Notes: a model not told the origin generated them from the letters alone. A stretch of 64,000 nt of DNA from Przewalskia tangutica (GCA_029844215.1 CM056724.1:30170446-30234445), one strand, 5' to 3'; positions 1 to 12,919 are shown, counted from the first letter of the stretch. A program made the numbers and translations.

Positions 1-3000
1 CCATAAATAGCAGCTAATGAGAACAATGCTAGCTGCAACACAGATCAAGCAGACCCCAAGGCATGTAATAGTTCTTATCAAGATTTAAACAAACCATTTA
101 TAGACACAAGACGGGCATGTAACGTATCTACTTAGTCATGCCAATAGAATTTAAAGGTCCTATTTTAAAACTGAAGGGTTGAAATAAGTATTATCTTGTA
201 TCAAGCTAAGCATGTCACTTTTAAGCACAACAAACATGTTAGGAATCTAATCAGTTATATCAATAAGAATATGCACTCCTGGATTTAACCTGACTGTTCC
301 TAACCTCAGAGGCAACATGTAATATTAGGATGATCCTAACAACCTTTTAAACTTAAGATTTTAGCTATACTATTACATTCAAATTAACAAGTACATGCTA
401 ACTTAGATTTTACCTAGGCACATACTTGATCATTTGGTTCAGAATATAAATAGGGATAGGGCAAGTCTTCCTCTTACTATGCTCCTAGACCAGTGGCTCA
501 TAGCAAAACAGATACATCACCATACATTTAAATTTGTCTAACTCAACGCATTCTGTATCTAATATGAAACCTCTTACTTCACTTTTTTTGCAGAGGACTC
601 CCATTTATTCTATCATCTAAGCTGGTAATAGTATTATAATCTCCTATTAGTAGTCAGGGTTCTTTATCATCCTATGCATATTTTTAAGTTCTCTCCATAG
701 TTTTTTTTCCTTGCTTCAATAGTGTGAAGACCATAGCTAGAAGTAAACTAAACTTAATGTTGAAATACAGAATATGCACATTTCTACGTATGTACTGATC
801 TTTCTCTTCAAGTTCATCATAATCAAACACCATTAGGTTCCAAGAAATCCAAATTATACACTTGCCACTAAAATTTAGGATACAACTGAACTAAGATGCA
901 CCTTTTTTTTAAATGATCTGAAACATTCAAGTGTCACAATTTTATTAATAAAACCACAAAGTACCTCTGATTTCCTCGGGAAGCAAACCAATGACTCAAC
1001 CAGGACATAATTGACCCTCCGGAATTATCAGAAGTGATGGAACCTAGAAATAGACCCGTATACTTAAAAGTCAAGTTTGAGTCAAACTAATCAACTCTAA
1101 ATTTCTATTTTGGGTTTTTTCTTCTTCTGAAAATCTCATAAATGAACCTCGGAATTTGTGCCTCCCATCCCCGCACATCATAAATCCCACATTAGCCTAT
1201 ATGAAGGGTAATTTGGTCAAATAGAGGCTTTTATCTAGAAACGACCGAATGGAGCATTACATGTATACTCACCTCTTCCATTCCTAAACCACTTACAAAA
1301 CACAAAATCAAAGAGAACCTAGTCAAAACATTATATCATATACATGTATTATCATTTCTAATCCAATGTTCCCCAAATCCAAGCATTCATAACTCAGACA
1401 CATAATAAATCAAATATGCAGGCTTTGGAATTTCTGAGATTAAGCTTAAACACAAATAGGTTCTTGAGACAAACCAAGATATACCAAATCGTCTCATTCA
1501 TGCTACTGCAAACACACCAGTGACTAGAGGGAAGTCCAAGACAAATTGAATCTAAAGCAATGGTTATTCAAGATACCTTTAGATGGTAGAGAATAGGACA
1601 TTGACTTCTTTTTCTTTTTCAAATTAGACAGACCTTACTAAGTTGACATTCATAGCATACATATATAGAAGACAAGGGAAGATAGCATACAAGGCTCCAA
1701 TATGCAATGAATCAAATTCAAATAGGGATCAATTTAAACAAGAAACCATTCAAGGCCATTAACTTAACTCTCACACATGCATCTGGACTAAACATGACCA
1801 TATTCAAGATATTCCCATACCATACCTAAGTATAGACTTCATGATTTTAGAATGATACAAAAAAGAGGCTCTAAAAATAACAAGAACGCCAAGTAGATAC
1901 ATATGAGTCACATAATCCCTATATCATGAACTATATTGTTCTCAACAAACTATATCAAAACCACATTCAGTTTGATAGGGATAGATACAGAACACAAATA
2001 TGAAAATTAGATAAAAACAATCAAATCAAGTACAACTCTCATATCAGATATTAACCTTACTTAACAGGGACAGATTTATGCATGACATAAGACAAGAATT
2101 GACATGCTATCAAAACAAACACAATATTTGCCAATCTCACCTAGATGAGAAGTACACTAGAAAGATGTAGAAGAAAATTCTAACTCAGACAAATTATCAG
2201 GTCAAGTATCAAATCCTCAAGTTGAACAATATTAAAGAAATAAACATATGCATGTATTGCAATTAATCTTCTCTCCTTGTGTGATACTTTATTATCCTAA
2301 CTGATTTAGATACAAATAGAAATGACCACATAGCTAAATAAGAAAGATAATTTAGACTCTGACATACAGAGGTCCAGTAGACCTTTGTGAATTAGCTCAT
2401 CAAGTTAGCTTACAGAATTTCACATAATTATACCATTCACACTGTTAGCAACACATAGAAGTTTGGTTTCTTGCCTAGATATGCATCTACACTAGATGGT
2501 TGGACTTCCAAATATGAAGTGGCAATATGAACATATAGATGGATGTAAGTAATTCCTTAAAATGTATTCATGATACAACCGCCCTTTTTTTTTTAAAAAT
2601 ATAAGAAAAAGCCTAGCATCCCTCCAAGATTAAACTAGATGCAGATAGGCATATTGATATACATGTTTGGGATTAAACAGATAACATGACTTAAGAACAG
2701 ACCATACAGACAACGCAAGGTCATATTAAGACATATGAAGGGTTACTTTGATCATGCTATGACATGAGGTACTACTAAAATAACCCTATATTACTCCCTA
2801 CAAACAAACATGATATTTTCAAAGTTCAAACCATGCAAACTCATTATTTAGCCTAAAAATGTCCCTAAAATTAAATAGATATAAACATACAGAGTTCAGG
2901 AAGGATAAGCTAAAACTTTATCAGATACATTTTTTTTGTTGAATTAAGCTCGTAGTAGGGCAAGAAATACACATACAACAACACCTTCATAGTTCAAAAC

Positions 3001-4174
3001 AACACACAATACTGAACTTCATAAACATACAAACCTCAGAATTTGGGTAGTCTAAACCAAATTGGTCACATGAATTATATCAGAGTCAGACTAACAGAAC
3101 TAGACTCAATGTGGATAGACTAGTTGACCAAGTCAACTCTCATACAGTTCTTCATCAAATTATTTCAAACAAAGTATTTCATATTCGTCAAATTCATTTA
3201 AAACTCTAAGTAGTACAAGTAGTTAAATAGTGAACAAAACAGATTTTTAATTCCTTAGTTTAGACTTAGGTGTAATCATGATTCAAACTTGAATGAAACA
3301 TGTGAAAGGTACCTTATGCACTAAATGAATCTCCTACATCTTGTAATATGTCATAAGTTACTCAGATTCATTTGACATCAAGATTAGAGCTAGCATAACC
3401 CTATTTCCTTTACAAACTAATCCTAAACAAATCATTTGTTGCCCACTGATTTATATAAGACATTCTTAGAACCATTTAACTCTTAGGTATATCACATATG
3501 GATCGTGGGTTCATCTAACACATATTATGAGCTATTCAATCATATTTAAGAAGGCCTTGGATATCTAAAGTCTCAACGATTACTTAATATTCTGAGATTC
3601 TCAAATATTCCGCTTCCCAAACTTACATTATCTTCTCCCCTTATACGAGTGAGATAGCTTCTCATAATTTCAAAACCAAATTGTCCTTTCGAGCGTACCA
3701 ATAGTCGGGGTATAAATTGCTCCTCTATTGGATACGAGTATCAACTAACTGAAGTCATCATCATTTTGTTTTGGTAACCGGGGTTATCAAAACTGTAACA
3801 TACCTTCCAAACCATTACTAAAGCTTAAAAAACTCATGATAACTCATAATCACTTCAGACAACACACACCTGACCCTAATAAATATATTTGTATAGATGC
3901 ACATCAGCTATACAACAATCTTACTAATCTGTATACCAGGTCCATATATTCCCTTTTAGGCCGCTGTCGCTTTTTTTGGAGGCATAGCTAAGAACACAAT
4001 ACTTCGTTAGAGAGGGATTATCCTAATAACATAGCTCTATCGCACGATCTTAGAATAAGAAGAAAAGATGACATCCTAAATGCCCAGCAGCCTTCTGCGT
4101 ATAAGTATGGTGCACAACATACTCATACACAAGACTCCACTAGACACGGTCTGTAGACATTCCGAGAATGAACT
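1..4174 (-). mobile_element. Internal region of an LTR retrotransposon derivative (LARD-like), no coding capacity
   Basis: This 4.2 kb AT-rich stretch lies directly inside a PBS (4175-4186) and a long LTR (4192-6963), both reading on the minus strand, so by position it is the interior of an LTR element whose other LTR lies left of the window. The place where gag should start holds no open frame of 60 codons or more on either strand. The part nearest the PBS (about 3480-4170) matches the same part of the element at 14540-15274 in many short blocks, for example 'agcttctcataat' and 'atcgcacgatct'. An interior without genes next to long LTRs is the definition of a LARD, which would depend on proteins from related elements. 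I see no host gene here. Confidence 0.6.
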
Positions 4175-4186
4175 GCTCTGATACCA
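4175..4186 (-). other. Primer-binding site of the minus-strand LTR element
   Basis: The plus strand reads gctctgatacca, the exact reverse complement of TGGTATCAGAGC. That is the classic plant PBS complementary to the 3' end of initiator tRNA-Met. It sits 5 bases from the TGTCATGACC edge of the LTR and fixes the element's orientation as minus. Confidence 0.85.
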
Positions 4187-4191
4187 CTAAA

Positions 4192-6963
4192 TGTCATGAC
4201 CCGACCTGACAGGCCGCGACCCGGTGCCCTACCTGGGCACCCTTATACCCACATGTCACATATAATTCGATAGATACTAAGGGAAAAATAGATAACTTGT
4301 ACCAGAATGCTGATAGCACAATATATATAAGGATGAACCCGTCACCTGAGGAGTCACAACTAATTCATATAACAAAATAGACAGGCCGACTAGGCCGCCA
4401 ATGTACATAGAGATATTCCAAAATGAATCACAACCGTACACATATCCAAAAACACATCTACCACCCACAACTGTCTACAGACCTCTAAGAATACGATAAT
4501 GAAATATGACGGGACATGGCCCCGTCGTGCCCCTAAATATGCATAAGTTCGAAAATAAGGTTCGGTACCAAAATGACTAAGCTCTGAATCAATGGAGCAC
4601 TCCGAACAGCTGAACAGGAATCCTAGACTGGAGGATCACCAAATTGAGTACTTGTACCTGCGGGCATGAACGCAGCCCCCCGAGGAAAGGGGGTCAGTAC
4701 AAAATAATATATTGAGTATGTAAAACATGAAGTATTGTAAAGAAGATCATAACTGGCCATGACATAACATGAGACAAGTATAATAATCAAGTTATCAATG
4801 CACTTGTGCCTTATAAAATGAGAGTCAAGACATGTCCGTATAAAATAAGTCATATATACATTGTCCGACCCTCTAGTGAAAGACGCGGTGAACACATAGT
4901 CATATCCGTGGATGTCTGTCCACATATCATATATACACCGTCCGGCCCTCTAGTGAAGGACGCGGTGAAAATATAAGGAATTACGCACTAAACTTCCTGG
5001 CCCATTCTGGGACGCGGTAATTCATATATTGCCCGCCCATTCTGGGACGCGGTAAAATCATATAATCATATCAGCATGAATAGAATATCATGAGTAACTT
5101 TATACAAATTAAATCATCATTTGACTCTCAATGGAATAAAAATAATAACTATTACTTTGAAAATCAAGGCACTATCATATCATGTATCATTAAGAATTAG
5201 GATTTAATAGAATTATGTACCTCCGCCGTACACTCATTTTATATAAATCATGTCAAAAAGAAGAAAGGATAGTTTCACATACCTTATTGTCGAACTAACC
5301 AACTCTATAATTAATATTCGTCTCGATTAGCACCTCGACCTATAATAATAGCAACATGCCCGTCAACTCTATGATTTCTAACGTAAGTTATATCGAATGA
5401 CGACTCTCTTTTCTATAAAAATTCGGGCAGCACTTCCCCTATTTATATGCACATCCACAACTTACAAACAAAGCCAACAATACCAATAACAAGATGCAAC
5501 TTAAAGATATAATCAAAACAATCTCAAATACTCCATATACACCATCTTAATACATTCATTTTCTTTACGTTCATGGAAGACAACAACTACAACGACCAAG
5601 GGGATTTATACACCTATTTCTCATGTTAATCCATCCTCTTAACCCATATCAAATCAGCCCCTAAAACTGTCCATATACCAACAATAACGAGAATATAAAG
5701 TAACATCTTTCTACACTTTAATTTCTTTAAGACATGTATTAGTAATTACCACAACGTATATACATGTTCATATCTTATAATTCCAACAAAACCGCCCCTA
5801 AATACCACACAACAATATCCAACAATTTTAGGGGTGTCACGGTCCAAACAACATAATACCCCAACTCTTCTTATAACTTCTTAGACTCAAATTTCATGTT
5901 TTAATATTCTTCATATAACCAATTACAACTTTCAATATCAAGGTTTCTTTTCAAATTTAACATGCAATTAGTGACAATAATAACAACAACAACAATCGAA
6001 GCCAATGTATACAAAACATTCCCCAATTCGGCACCAACCATTCCAATCGGCTCAACAACTTCAACAACAATCACATGCATTCTATTATTTCCAATTCTTC
6101 TTTAACATGAGTTTATCCCTTAACTACAACATCATCTAATCTTCCAAATACTCTATAAAAAGAAGAATTCTTACCTTAATTTTTTAGCCCAATACATTCC
6201 CTGAAAATCGGCATTCACTACTTCTTCAACTTACAATGACATGCATGCATTACTTATGAGTTTAACTCCATCTTACTTGCATGGTTTTCCTCCAACATTG
6301 TTCTTCTTCAACACTAAGGTTGTTGGGGCAGTTTCTCGGCCAGCGGTGCCGAGACCCACTATTTTGGGTGTTAATTCTTGGCTTAGAACTTAGTTGAGGA
6401 GCTTAATCTAGGAAGAGGGGTAATGTGATCTCTAACTTAGCTATGGAAGAGATGGAAATCTGTTTGGAGAGGTTGGGAGAGAGGGAGTGTGTGGAAAGAG
6501 GAGGGGTTCTCGAATGGGGGGGGGGGGGGGGAGTGGGAGAAGTATGGGTTTAAATGAGCATGTGGGCTGAATTCTTTAATGGTTTGGGTGCTGCCCACGG
6601 TTTTTGAGACACAAGTCTCCATAATTTGTCCACTTATTATTATTCACACCACTAAAATTAATCCCACAATTAATTAATCAATCTCCCACATAATCAATCT
6701 TGTATAAAATCTGAAAAATTTCAAGTCTAAATTGTGTTATACACGGCACTTAGTTCCTATCACATTTGTAGTATCTAACATTTAAGAAAAACCAACAATC
6801 AACTTACCGTTTTTGATGTCCCACGATTCTGCTTTCCGGGATCACATCATTTGTATACTAATTTTCGGATTAGCATATATAAATATACTTTATATCCAAC
6901 ATTCGAATCTTACTTCCTTAATTACGTTCTCTAATTATCGCCTTAAACTTACGAGGTGTAACA
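4192..6963 (-). mobile_element. Long 5' LTR, Ty3/gypsy Tekay/Del-like (element X1)
   Basis: The LTR runs from TGTCATGACCCG beside the PBS to ...GAGGTGTAACA, giving TG...CA ends and about 2.77 kb. It carries the block 'aacgcagcccccc...gggggtcagta' near 4670-4700, which also occurs in the LTRs at 15290 and 17404. That block is characteristic, from memory, of Tekay/Del-type LTRs in Solanaceae. The inner part near 5330-5440 matches 20440-20570. A run of 17 G lies near 6520. The small open frames inside are not convincing genes. The five bases after the LTR are catac, which should be the target duplication, but the partner lies outside the window. Confidence 0.65.
4852..5054. repeat. Short tandem repeats ending in GACGCGGT inside the X1 LTR
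   Basis: Two units resemble 'ccctctagtgaaggacgcgg' and are followed by two units resembling 'cccattctgggacgcggta'. Four copies of the GACGCGGT core therefore lie within about 200 bp. They probably arose by local duplication in the LTR. Confidence 0.7.
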
Positions 6964-7883
6964 CATACGCCAAGCGTGATCGAGAATCAAACTATCCCAA
7001 AATTTGTTCAAATATATAATCGGATGACAAATTGATTCCTTAATTAAATTCCACAAAGTGTGTGGTAAGAAACATAAATATAAAGATAGAAGATATTTGA
7101 TTGATTGGTTGTATGTATTTATTCCGCATAATGATCTTATATTTATAAAAATAAAAATGCCCTATGTTAGCCATTAAATTACCCACTAAAATGATTTTTT
7201 GTTTTCTTTTGCACGATCAATGACACTTCCTTTAGTTGTTGGTTGTTACCGGTCTAGATTCTGCATCCAAATAGATGAAGCTTTTCAGAGGGCTAGGACT
7301 AATGTCAATTCGACAGAAGTTGCATTTTGGTTTCCACTGTTGTCACTTAAAAGTATTTTTTGAGTGTTAACAAGAAAAAAACTGACTGTTTAATGAAATA
7401 TCGGACTATATGTATAATATATAGTAGTACATCAAGTTGAGCCTGTAACTGTTTAAATAATATAATGGAATTAGGAAATATTAATAAGTAATATAGTTAA
7501 AGTCATATAATCGTGGAAAGTTTTTGAAATAAACAAAAGTTTGAGTTGCCTTCACATTCCATCAACTAGATTTTGTGTTCCCTGGATGTTTAAATATACA
7601 TATTTTCTCTTTTTGAAATTTTTGCATCTGCATGAACTGGTCTCTACTGAAATATAAAATTAAATTACTATAGCGTATACGAAGGATGAAGAAAATTGTT
7701 ATCTTATATACATTGACCATACAAAGAAATTTTACACTATCAATCAAATTTAAGTGATTAATCATAACATTATTACTCTAGTACTTTTCAAGTTACCTTA
7801 CTATGCTTGTTTTGAGAAATTACATGTTGTTACGTTGCACATCAACTTAATTAATGCAAATAAGTTTTATATTTTTATGGGGG
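6964..7883. other. AT-rich intergenic DNA
   Basis: This is the right flank of the X1 LTR. I find no convincing exon, RNA gene or repeat boundary. Open frames here (for example 7562-7765 on the minus strand) are short, AT-biased and resemble nothing I recognise. Confidence 0.5.
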
Positions 7884-8455
7884 TAAATGACAAAAATATA
7901 ATCTTATGTATTTGGAAGTAGGTTCCAAATAGTCCCTCAAAATGTATTTCTGAGTAGCTTTTGTTCTTTATATTTGCTAAAACAAGTATTTTTGGTCTTC
8001 ATCAAATATTTAACAAATTTTGGTTGTTAAATGTGACTAGAACTGTCGAAAGAAAAAAGTGATAAATGTACTTTTATCAAAGAAAATTACGATGATTTAG
8101 TGAAATCCGGTCTATTTATGCCTAAGTTTCTAGCATCAATCAATATAAAGCAACAAAAAATCCCATCAAATTTCAAAAATAGAGACCAAAAACTACATCA
8201 GACACTATAAATAGACCAAAATAGTAGAAGATGCAATACTAAACATACACAAAAAATAACATAAATTGCAAAACTATATATATATATAGTTTTTATTACA
8301 GTTTCCATTAAATTAACGATAAAATTTGTTAAATATATTGATGGAGACCAAGAGTGCTCGGTTTCACAAACTTGTGGGATTAAAACTGTTCAAAAATATA
8401 TTTAAGGGACTATTTTAAATATTAGCCAAAAATAAAGGATCATTATTGACATTTT
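7884..8455. mobile_element. Fold-back / MITE-like element with long imperfect terminal inverted repeats
   Basis: The first ~165 bp and the reverse complement of the last ~165 bp can be aligned. Shared blocks in order are 'aaatagtccct' versus 'aaaatagtccct', 'ttggtct(t/c)catcaa' and 'atttaacaaatttt'. The inner part is AT-rich and non-coding. Long inverted arms around a gene-free centre suggest a Mutator-like or fold-back MITE. I could not fix the target duplication. Confidence 0.5.
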
Positions 8456-8685
8456 CTTCTTTATGGTGGGGCAGTTTCCCTTTTTCCATATCTTCCTCAC
8501 TTTAAGTGAACCTCCCACATTGACGTGAATAGAATTTTGGTTAGAAGACAACGTGAGGAAGTAAGAGCATATAATATTTTTAGAATATTCTTTCTAAATG
8601 ATGAAAAACGACTCATCTTTTTTGGAGAAAGTTGGTAGTAAAAGATACGTATTTCATATACTAGGGCATGAGAGATTTTCTTTGA

Positions 8686-8888
8686 GGTGTTTGGCTATGA
8701 AAATTAAATATTTTTTATTTTATTTGAAATTTAAAATTGTAATTTGAAATGAAGTTATATTTGGTTATAATTTTTGCAAAGAATATTTTATTATTTAAAT
8801 GTATTGAAAGTGAAAGTAAAACAACATTTTAAGTAAAGCGAAAAGAAAATTTTCGAAAAAAGTGAAAAATCCTCATGATCAAACGGGT
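8686..8888. mobile_element. MITE, family with GTTTGGCTATGA-type termini
   Basis: The left end reads 'gtgtttggctatgaaaa'. The reverse complement of the right end reads 'cccgtttgatcatgagga' followed by 'tttttcactttttt'. The interior is AT-rich without an open frame. A second member with the same terminal pattern lies at 30859-31154. Confidence 0.55.
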
Positions 8889-9022
8889 GCGTGTGAAAGA
8901 AGAAGAAATTAAAGGCGTACTTGGTATATTCTATTTTTTCAAGTTAGGTTGGTCAAATTAATTTTTAAAATACATCTAGCAAATGATTTTTTAGTGGGAG
9001 TAGGAAAAACAAGTTTCATAAG

Positions 9023-9821
9023 TAGGGATGACAATTAGGATAGGACAGGGCAGGGCGATCTTGATAGGGCAGGGCAGGGGAAAGATCTAAATAGGGTAGG
9101 ACAGGATAGGATTGGTCAAATTTTTGAAAAACTTTAATGGGGCAGGACAAGACAGGCCCAAGACACTTCAGATTCCTGAACTGCTTGGCTGATCATTCTG
9201 ATTTCAAGAAAACTGTTAAAACTTCTTGGGTCAGCACAAATAGATATACATATATGTTTGGGGGTCTGGCACAAACTTAAGCTTGTATAGAAGGTCCTGC
9301 AGTTGTTGAACCAGAAGGAATACACTAATGAGGGGAGTAGAATTGAACAATGCAGGTAGGATATTAAGGGAATACAAGCACAAATGAGGCAATATGTGCC
9401 ATCCTCATGAGATGTTTCAAAAGGAGAAGAAAATGCAATATGAACTAGAGAAACAGAGTCTTATAGAGGAGAGTATTTTGAAGCAAAAGTCTAGAACTAA
9501 ATGGTTGCACTTAGGGGATGCAATACTTTTGGCTAACCTGAAAAACAGACAAGTCAAGAACATAATTAAATTCCTTATATCTATTAATGGTACTTCTCTG
9601 AAGCAACCTCAAGAGATTAAAGCTGAAATTATGAGATTAAAGTGAAAATAAAGAGGAGAAATGAAAAATGACATAAATGGGGCAGGACAAAGATTAGCAG
9701 GGTAGGATAGGGCATGACATTTTTTTGGACAAAGCTAAACGGGGCAGGGCAGGTCAAAATCTTAATAGGTCAAAGCTTAACCCGTCCTAACCCGCCCTAA
9801 CCCGCCTATTTGTCATCCCTA
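9023..9821. mobile_element. Non-autonomous hAT-like element carrying a LINE fragment
   Basis: The ends are tagggatgaca and its exact inverse tgtcatcccta. They are flanked by ttcataag (9015-9022) and ctcataag (9822-9829), an 8-bp target duplication with one mismatch, the size hAT transposases make. Both subterminal zones hold G+C-rich short repeats: 'gggcagggcagg' types on the left and 'taacccg(c/t)cc' types on the right. No transposase is present. The interior holds the broken LINE fragment listed next, which implies the element captured foreign sequence or was built around it. Confidence 0.75.
9170..9648 (+). pseudogene. LINE (L1-type) ORF2 fragment, endonuclease-to-RT linker
   Basis: The plus strand encodes pieces of the segment that links the endonuclease and reverse transcriptase in plant L1 ORF2 proteins. 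First comes a degraded SDHSDFKKTVKTSW stretch, then EQCRQDIKGIQAQM-like residues in another frame. An 83-codon open frame (9394-9645) follows with LEKQSLIEESILKQKSRTKW and LHLGDA, then LKNRQ(V)KN. The family consensus for this stretch is roughly KSR..WLKLGDSN..FFH....R...N, so the match is clear although the FFH part is missing. Several stops and frame changes make it non-functional. It lies wholly inside the hAT-like element, and no endonuclease or RT domain accompanies it. Confidence 0.7.
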
Positions 9822-9939
9822 CTCATAAGTGAATATTTCACCTCATTGTCTGCTCCCACCCTCAATACCTCATCCCATATCCCAACCCAGATCTCCCTCC
9901 CCTCACTGCCCACACCCGCATCTCAACTATCCAATTTAG

Positions 9940-10301
9940 TGTTAGAGTAATTACCTCTCATTTATTATAATAGATAGTGTAATATATTGTAATTATTATA
10001 ATGTTAATCAAGGAACCATTTCCTACATAGTATTAATAGCCAAAGGTCATTTGCCCTAAACTCTTTTCTTTTCTTCCCTTAGCCGATTTTTTCCTTCTTT
10101 TCTTACTATTGTTTTTCGGCCTCCCCCTAGGTTTAGTAGTCATCAACCCTAAACCTAAACTACTTCGTAAACCCCTAGCCGACAACAACCCCCCACTTCT
10201 ATTCTCTCGGCTAACACATACCCAAAACCCTAAAGGGTTTTCACTCCTACACATCCACATCTACTTCTTTTCTCCTCTAGGTTTTGATTTGTTGTGAAAC
10301 A
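9940..10301 (+). mobile_element. 5' LTR of Copia A
   Basis: The proposed LTR runs from TGTTAGAGTAATTACC to ...TTGTGAAACA, about 362 bp with TG...CA ends, directly upstream of a recognisable Copia gag. There is no matching 3' LTR because the element is cut at 12919. No TGGTATCAGAGC-like PBS lies between the LTR end and the gag ATG at 10303, so a small deletion there is likely. Confidence 0.5.
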
Positions 10302-10302
10302 T

Positions 10303-11119
10303 ATGACCGAAAAATAAACTTTTTATCTCGCTCTTGCCGTTAATAACGTCAAGAATTTCATCTCATAACCCTTGAAATGGAGAAAAGGCAATATACATCA
10401 TGGGCAGAATTGTTCAAAATTCATTATCGTGCCGATGGGGTAATCAACCACATTATACCTTTCAAGTCATCCTCAGACGCCGGTTTGGTGGAAAAAAAGC
10501 TATGGTCCCGGTTGGATGATAAATCCATATCCAACGACTTTTTACATACCATTTTGGAGACGAATGCTACGACTTAACAGGCATGGGAGCGTCTACAAAA
10601 TATATTTCAGAATAACAAAGTTTCTAGAGTTGTTTACTTGAACACCAGTTTACGAATGTTAAATTGGATGATTTTTCCAATATCTCCTCATATTGTCAAG
10701 AATTAAAGATGCTTGCGGACCAATTATCCAACATTGGTTCACCCGTGACAAATCAATGGTTAGTCCTTCAGTTGATTGCTGGATTGAATGAACATTATGA
10801 TGGGGTTGCTACGTTCATTCAACAAAGTAATCCATTGCCTCATTTATATGAGGCCCGTTCGAGGTTAATTCTCGAGGAAACACAGAAGGCAAAACAAACA
10901 TCTTTTGGAGCATCCACCGCTGACACTGCTCTCGTCTCTACCAACTCATTTTCCACCATTTTGGAGTCCCAAAATTCTGGTTCAAGGGGAAATAATAATC
11001 GTAAAAATAATGGCAAAAAACGGAGTTCAAATCATAACAATAACAAACGAAAAAATAATGGCGGAAAGGGACGCGGATGGGGAAATGGACAACCTGTCGG
11101 CGGCAGTGGAGGAAATTAG
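10303..11119 (+). pseudogene. Copia A gag (capsid/nucleocapsid) pseudogene
   Basis: The gag-like frame starts at ATG 10303, meets a stop at codon 5, changes frame near 10370 and continues as MEKRQYTSWAELFKIHYRAD. After a stop in ILETNATT it resumes at about 10664. There the text SSYCQELKMLADQLSNIG and WLVLQLIAGLNEHYDGVATF is the conserved UBN2/Retrotran_gag core of Copia capsids. The C-terminal part is rich in Asn, Arg, Lys and Gly (nucleocapsid-like RNA-binding tail), but I see no CCHC knuckle. The same family appears on the minus strand at 22197 and 28596. Gag would form the particle that packages element RNA. Here it has at least two stops and two frame shifts. Confidence 0.8.
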
Positions 11120-12919
11120 TGGGGGCAGTACCCACCGTGGGCCTGGTCCCACAATGGACTACCCCGCCATGCCATATTCGACGTCATCATGGACCCTACC
11201 TCTTCCTTTTTCAAATCGCCAACCCGGTATTCTAGGATCTCGTCCACAATATGCATTAGCGGCCCAAGCACCATCTTCTGTCGGATATGTACCCACAAAC
11301 ATTGAACAAGCCATGAACCACATGAATCTAAATATTCCAGATGAGTCGTGGTACATAGATACAGGGGTTAAATTACACATGACGACATCTCAAGGTAATC
11401 CTTCGTCTTATTTTAATACGAGCAGTAATAAAAATATTATTGTCGACAGTGGACAGAAAATTCCAATTTGTGGTATTGGTCAGGTAACACTACTCTCTAC
11501 CCACACACCTTTATACTTGAAAAATGTCTTACAAGCACCAAAACTGATTAAAACTTTTATGTTAGACGTTTTACAATTGACAACACTGTTTCTATGAATT
11601 TTGATCCGTTTGATTTTTCTGTGAAGGATTTTTAGACGGGGATGCCGCTCATGAGATGTAATAGCACGAGAGACTTATATCTCATCACATATGTTTCCAC
11701 CAATCGCATGGTCAAACCTTCCACCTTTGCAGCCATATCTCCTAGTATATGGCACAATAGGTTGAGATACCCAGGAGCACCGGTTTTTAATCAATTTAGG
11801 AAGAATAATTTATTTTCTTATAATAGATCTTTGGACTCTTTTGTTTGCGAAACATGTGTGTTGTGTAAACATCTTAAGCTTCCGTTTTCTTCTACTACTA
11901 CTCATACTTTTATGTCATTTGATATTTTACATTGTGATTTGTGGACATCACCTGTTTTAAGTGATGCAGGTCATAAATATTATTTGTTCATTCTTGATGA
12001 TTATTCGCATTTTTGTGGAACTTTCCCTTAGGAAAAAAATCACAAATCTATAACATTTTGAAATAATTTAGTGTATCAAAACTCTGTTTGGCAAATCCAT
12101 TAAATATTTTCAATGTGATAATGGGTGGGATTTATAAATGCTCAATTTAAGGAAATTTGGTCACCAAAATGGGATGTCCGTACGTACTTCATGACCACAT
12201 ACTTCTTCTCAAAATGGAAAATCCGAAAGAAATATTTGAACAATTAACAATATGAGTCGCTCTATCCTTGTGCATTCGTCCACACCACCAAAATTTGGGC
12301 ACCATGCCCTTCAAATTGCTACATATCTTTTAAATATTCTTCCTAGTAAACTAATCTCCAATGTGTCACTCACCCATGTATTGTACCGTCGTCTCACATC
12401 AGTTACACATCTACGGGTTTTTGTGTTATCCCTTGTTTCCATCCACCATCATTCACAAACTTCAGGCTCGTTCTACTCTTTGCGTGTTTTTGGAATACCC
12501 ACAAAATCATAGGGGATATAAGTGCTTTGATATGTCAACTGGAAAAATTATTATTTATTGTCATGTCATCTTTGATGAGTCGACATTCCCATTTGCAACA
12601 TCTCGAGCGGCATCCTCACCTTCATATAATTTTTTGGACAACGGAATTCATCCAATTTTGAGGTATCAAACTCTCCAAATAATAGTGTCGGCCCATCACC
12701 AAACTCGCGGCCTCACAACATGACCCAATCCACATTTGGTGGCAGGTGGGGCCAACAAAGCGAAGCCTCTACACCTCTACCCATCATACAACCCCTTTTT
12801 TGTGACACACTGGCACAATCCAGTGGTCATACCGAGCCCACTGCCCCAGCCCAAAATCTCACAAATACCTAGTTATCTAATGGCCCAATCCACCACAGAC
12901 CATGGAAACTCGTGCAATT
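11120..12919 (+). pseudogene. Copia A pol remnant: protease, GAG-pre-integrase, integrase; RT missing
   Basis: After gag, a protease segment contains SWYIDTG with the catalytic Asp-Thr-Gly intact (near 11350). A GAG-pre-integrase/integrase N-terminus follows at 11642-12031 with HCDLWTSPVL carrying the first catalytic Asp, then LFILDDYSHF. After several frame shifts, fragments at 12250-12720 match the integrase C-terminal region (LNILPSKLIS, LLRVFGCLCYP-like, the 'HNHRGYKCFD' type). The sequence ends before the reverse transcriptase, exactly where it abuts the X2 LTR remnant at 12919. The same domain order and similar residues occur in Copia B on the minus strand. It cannot make a working polyprotein. 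Confidence 0.75.

Noticed and set aside
9775..9810. Telomere-like taaccc repeats
   Set aside because: The units are cctaacccg variants belonging to the subterminal repeats of the hAT-like element, not the plant telomere repeat TTTAGGG.
10905..11597. 230-codon frame read from its first ATG
   Set aside because: Only the part after about 11160 is real protease-region sequence. The start is gag read in the wrong frame.
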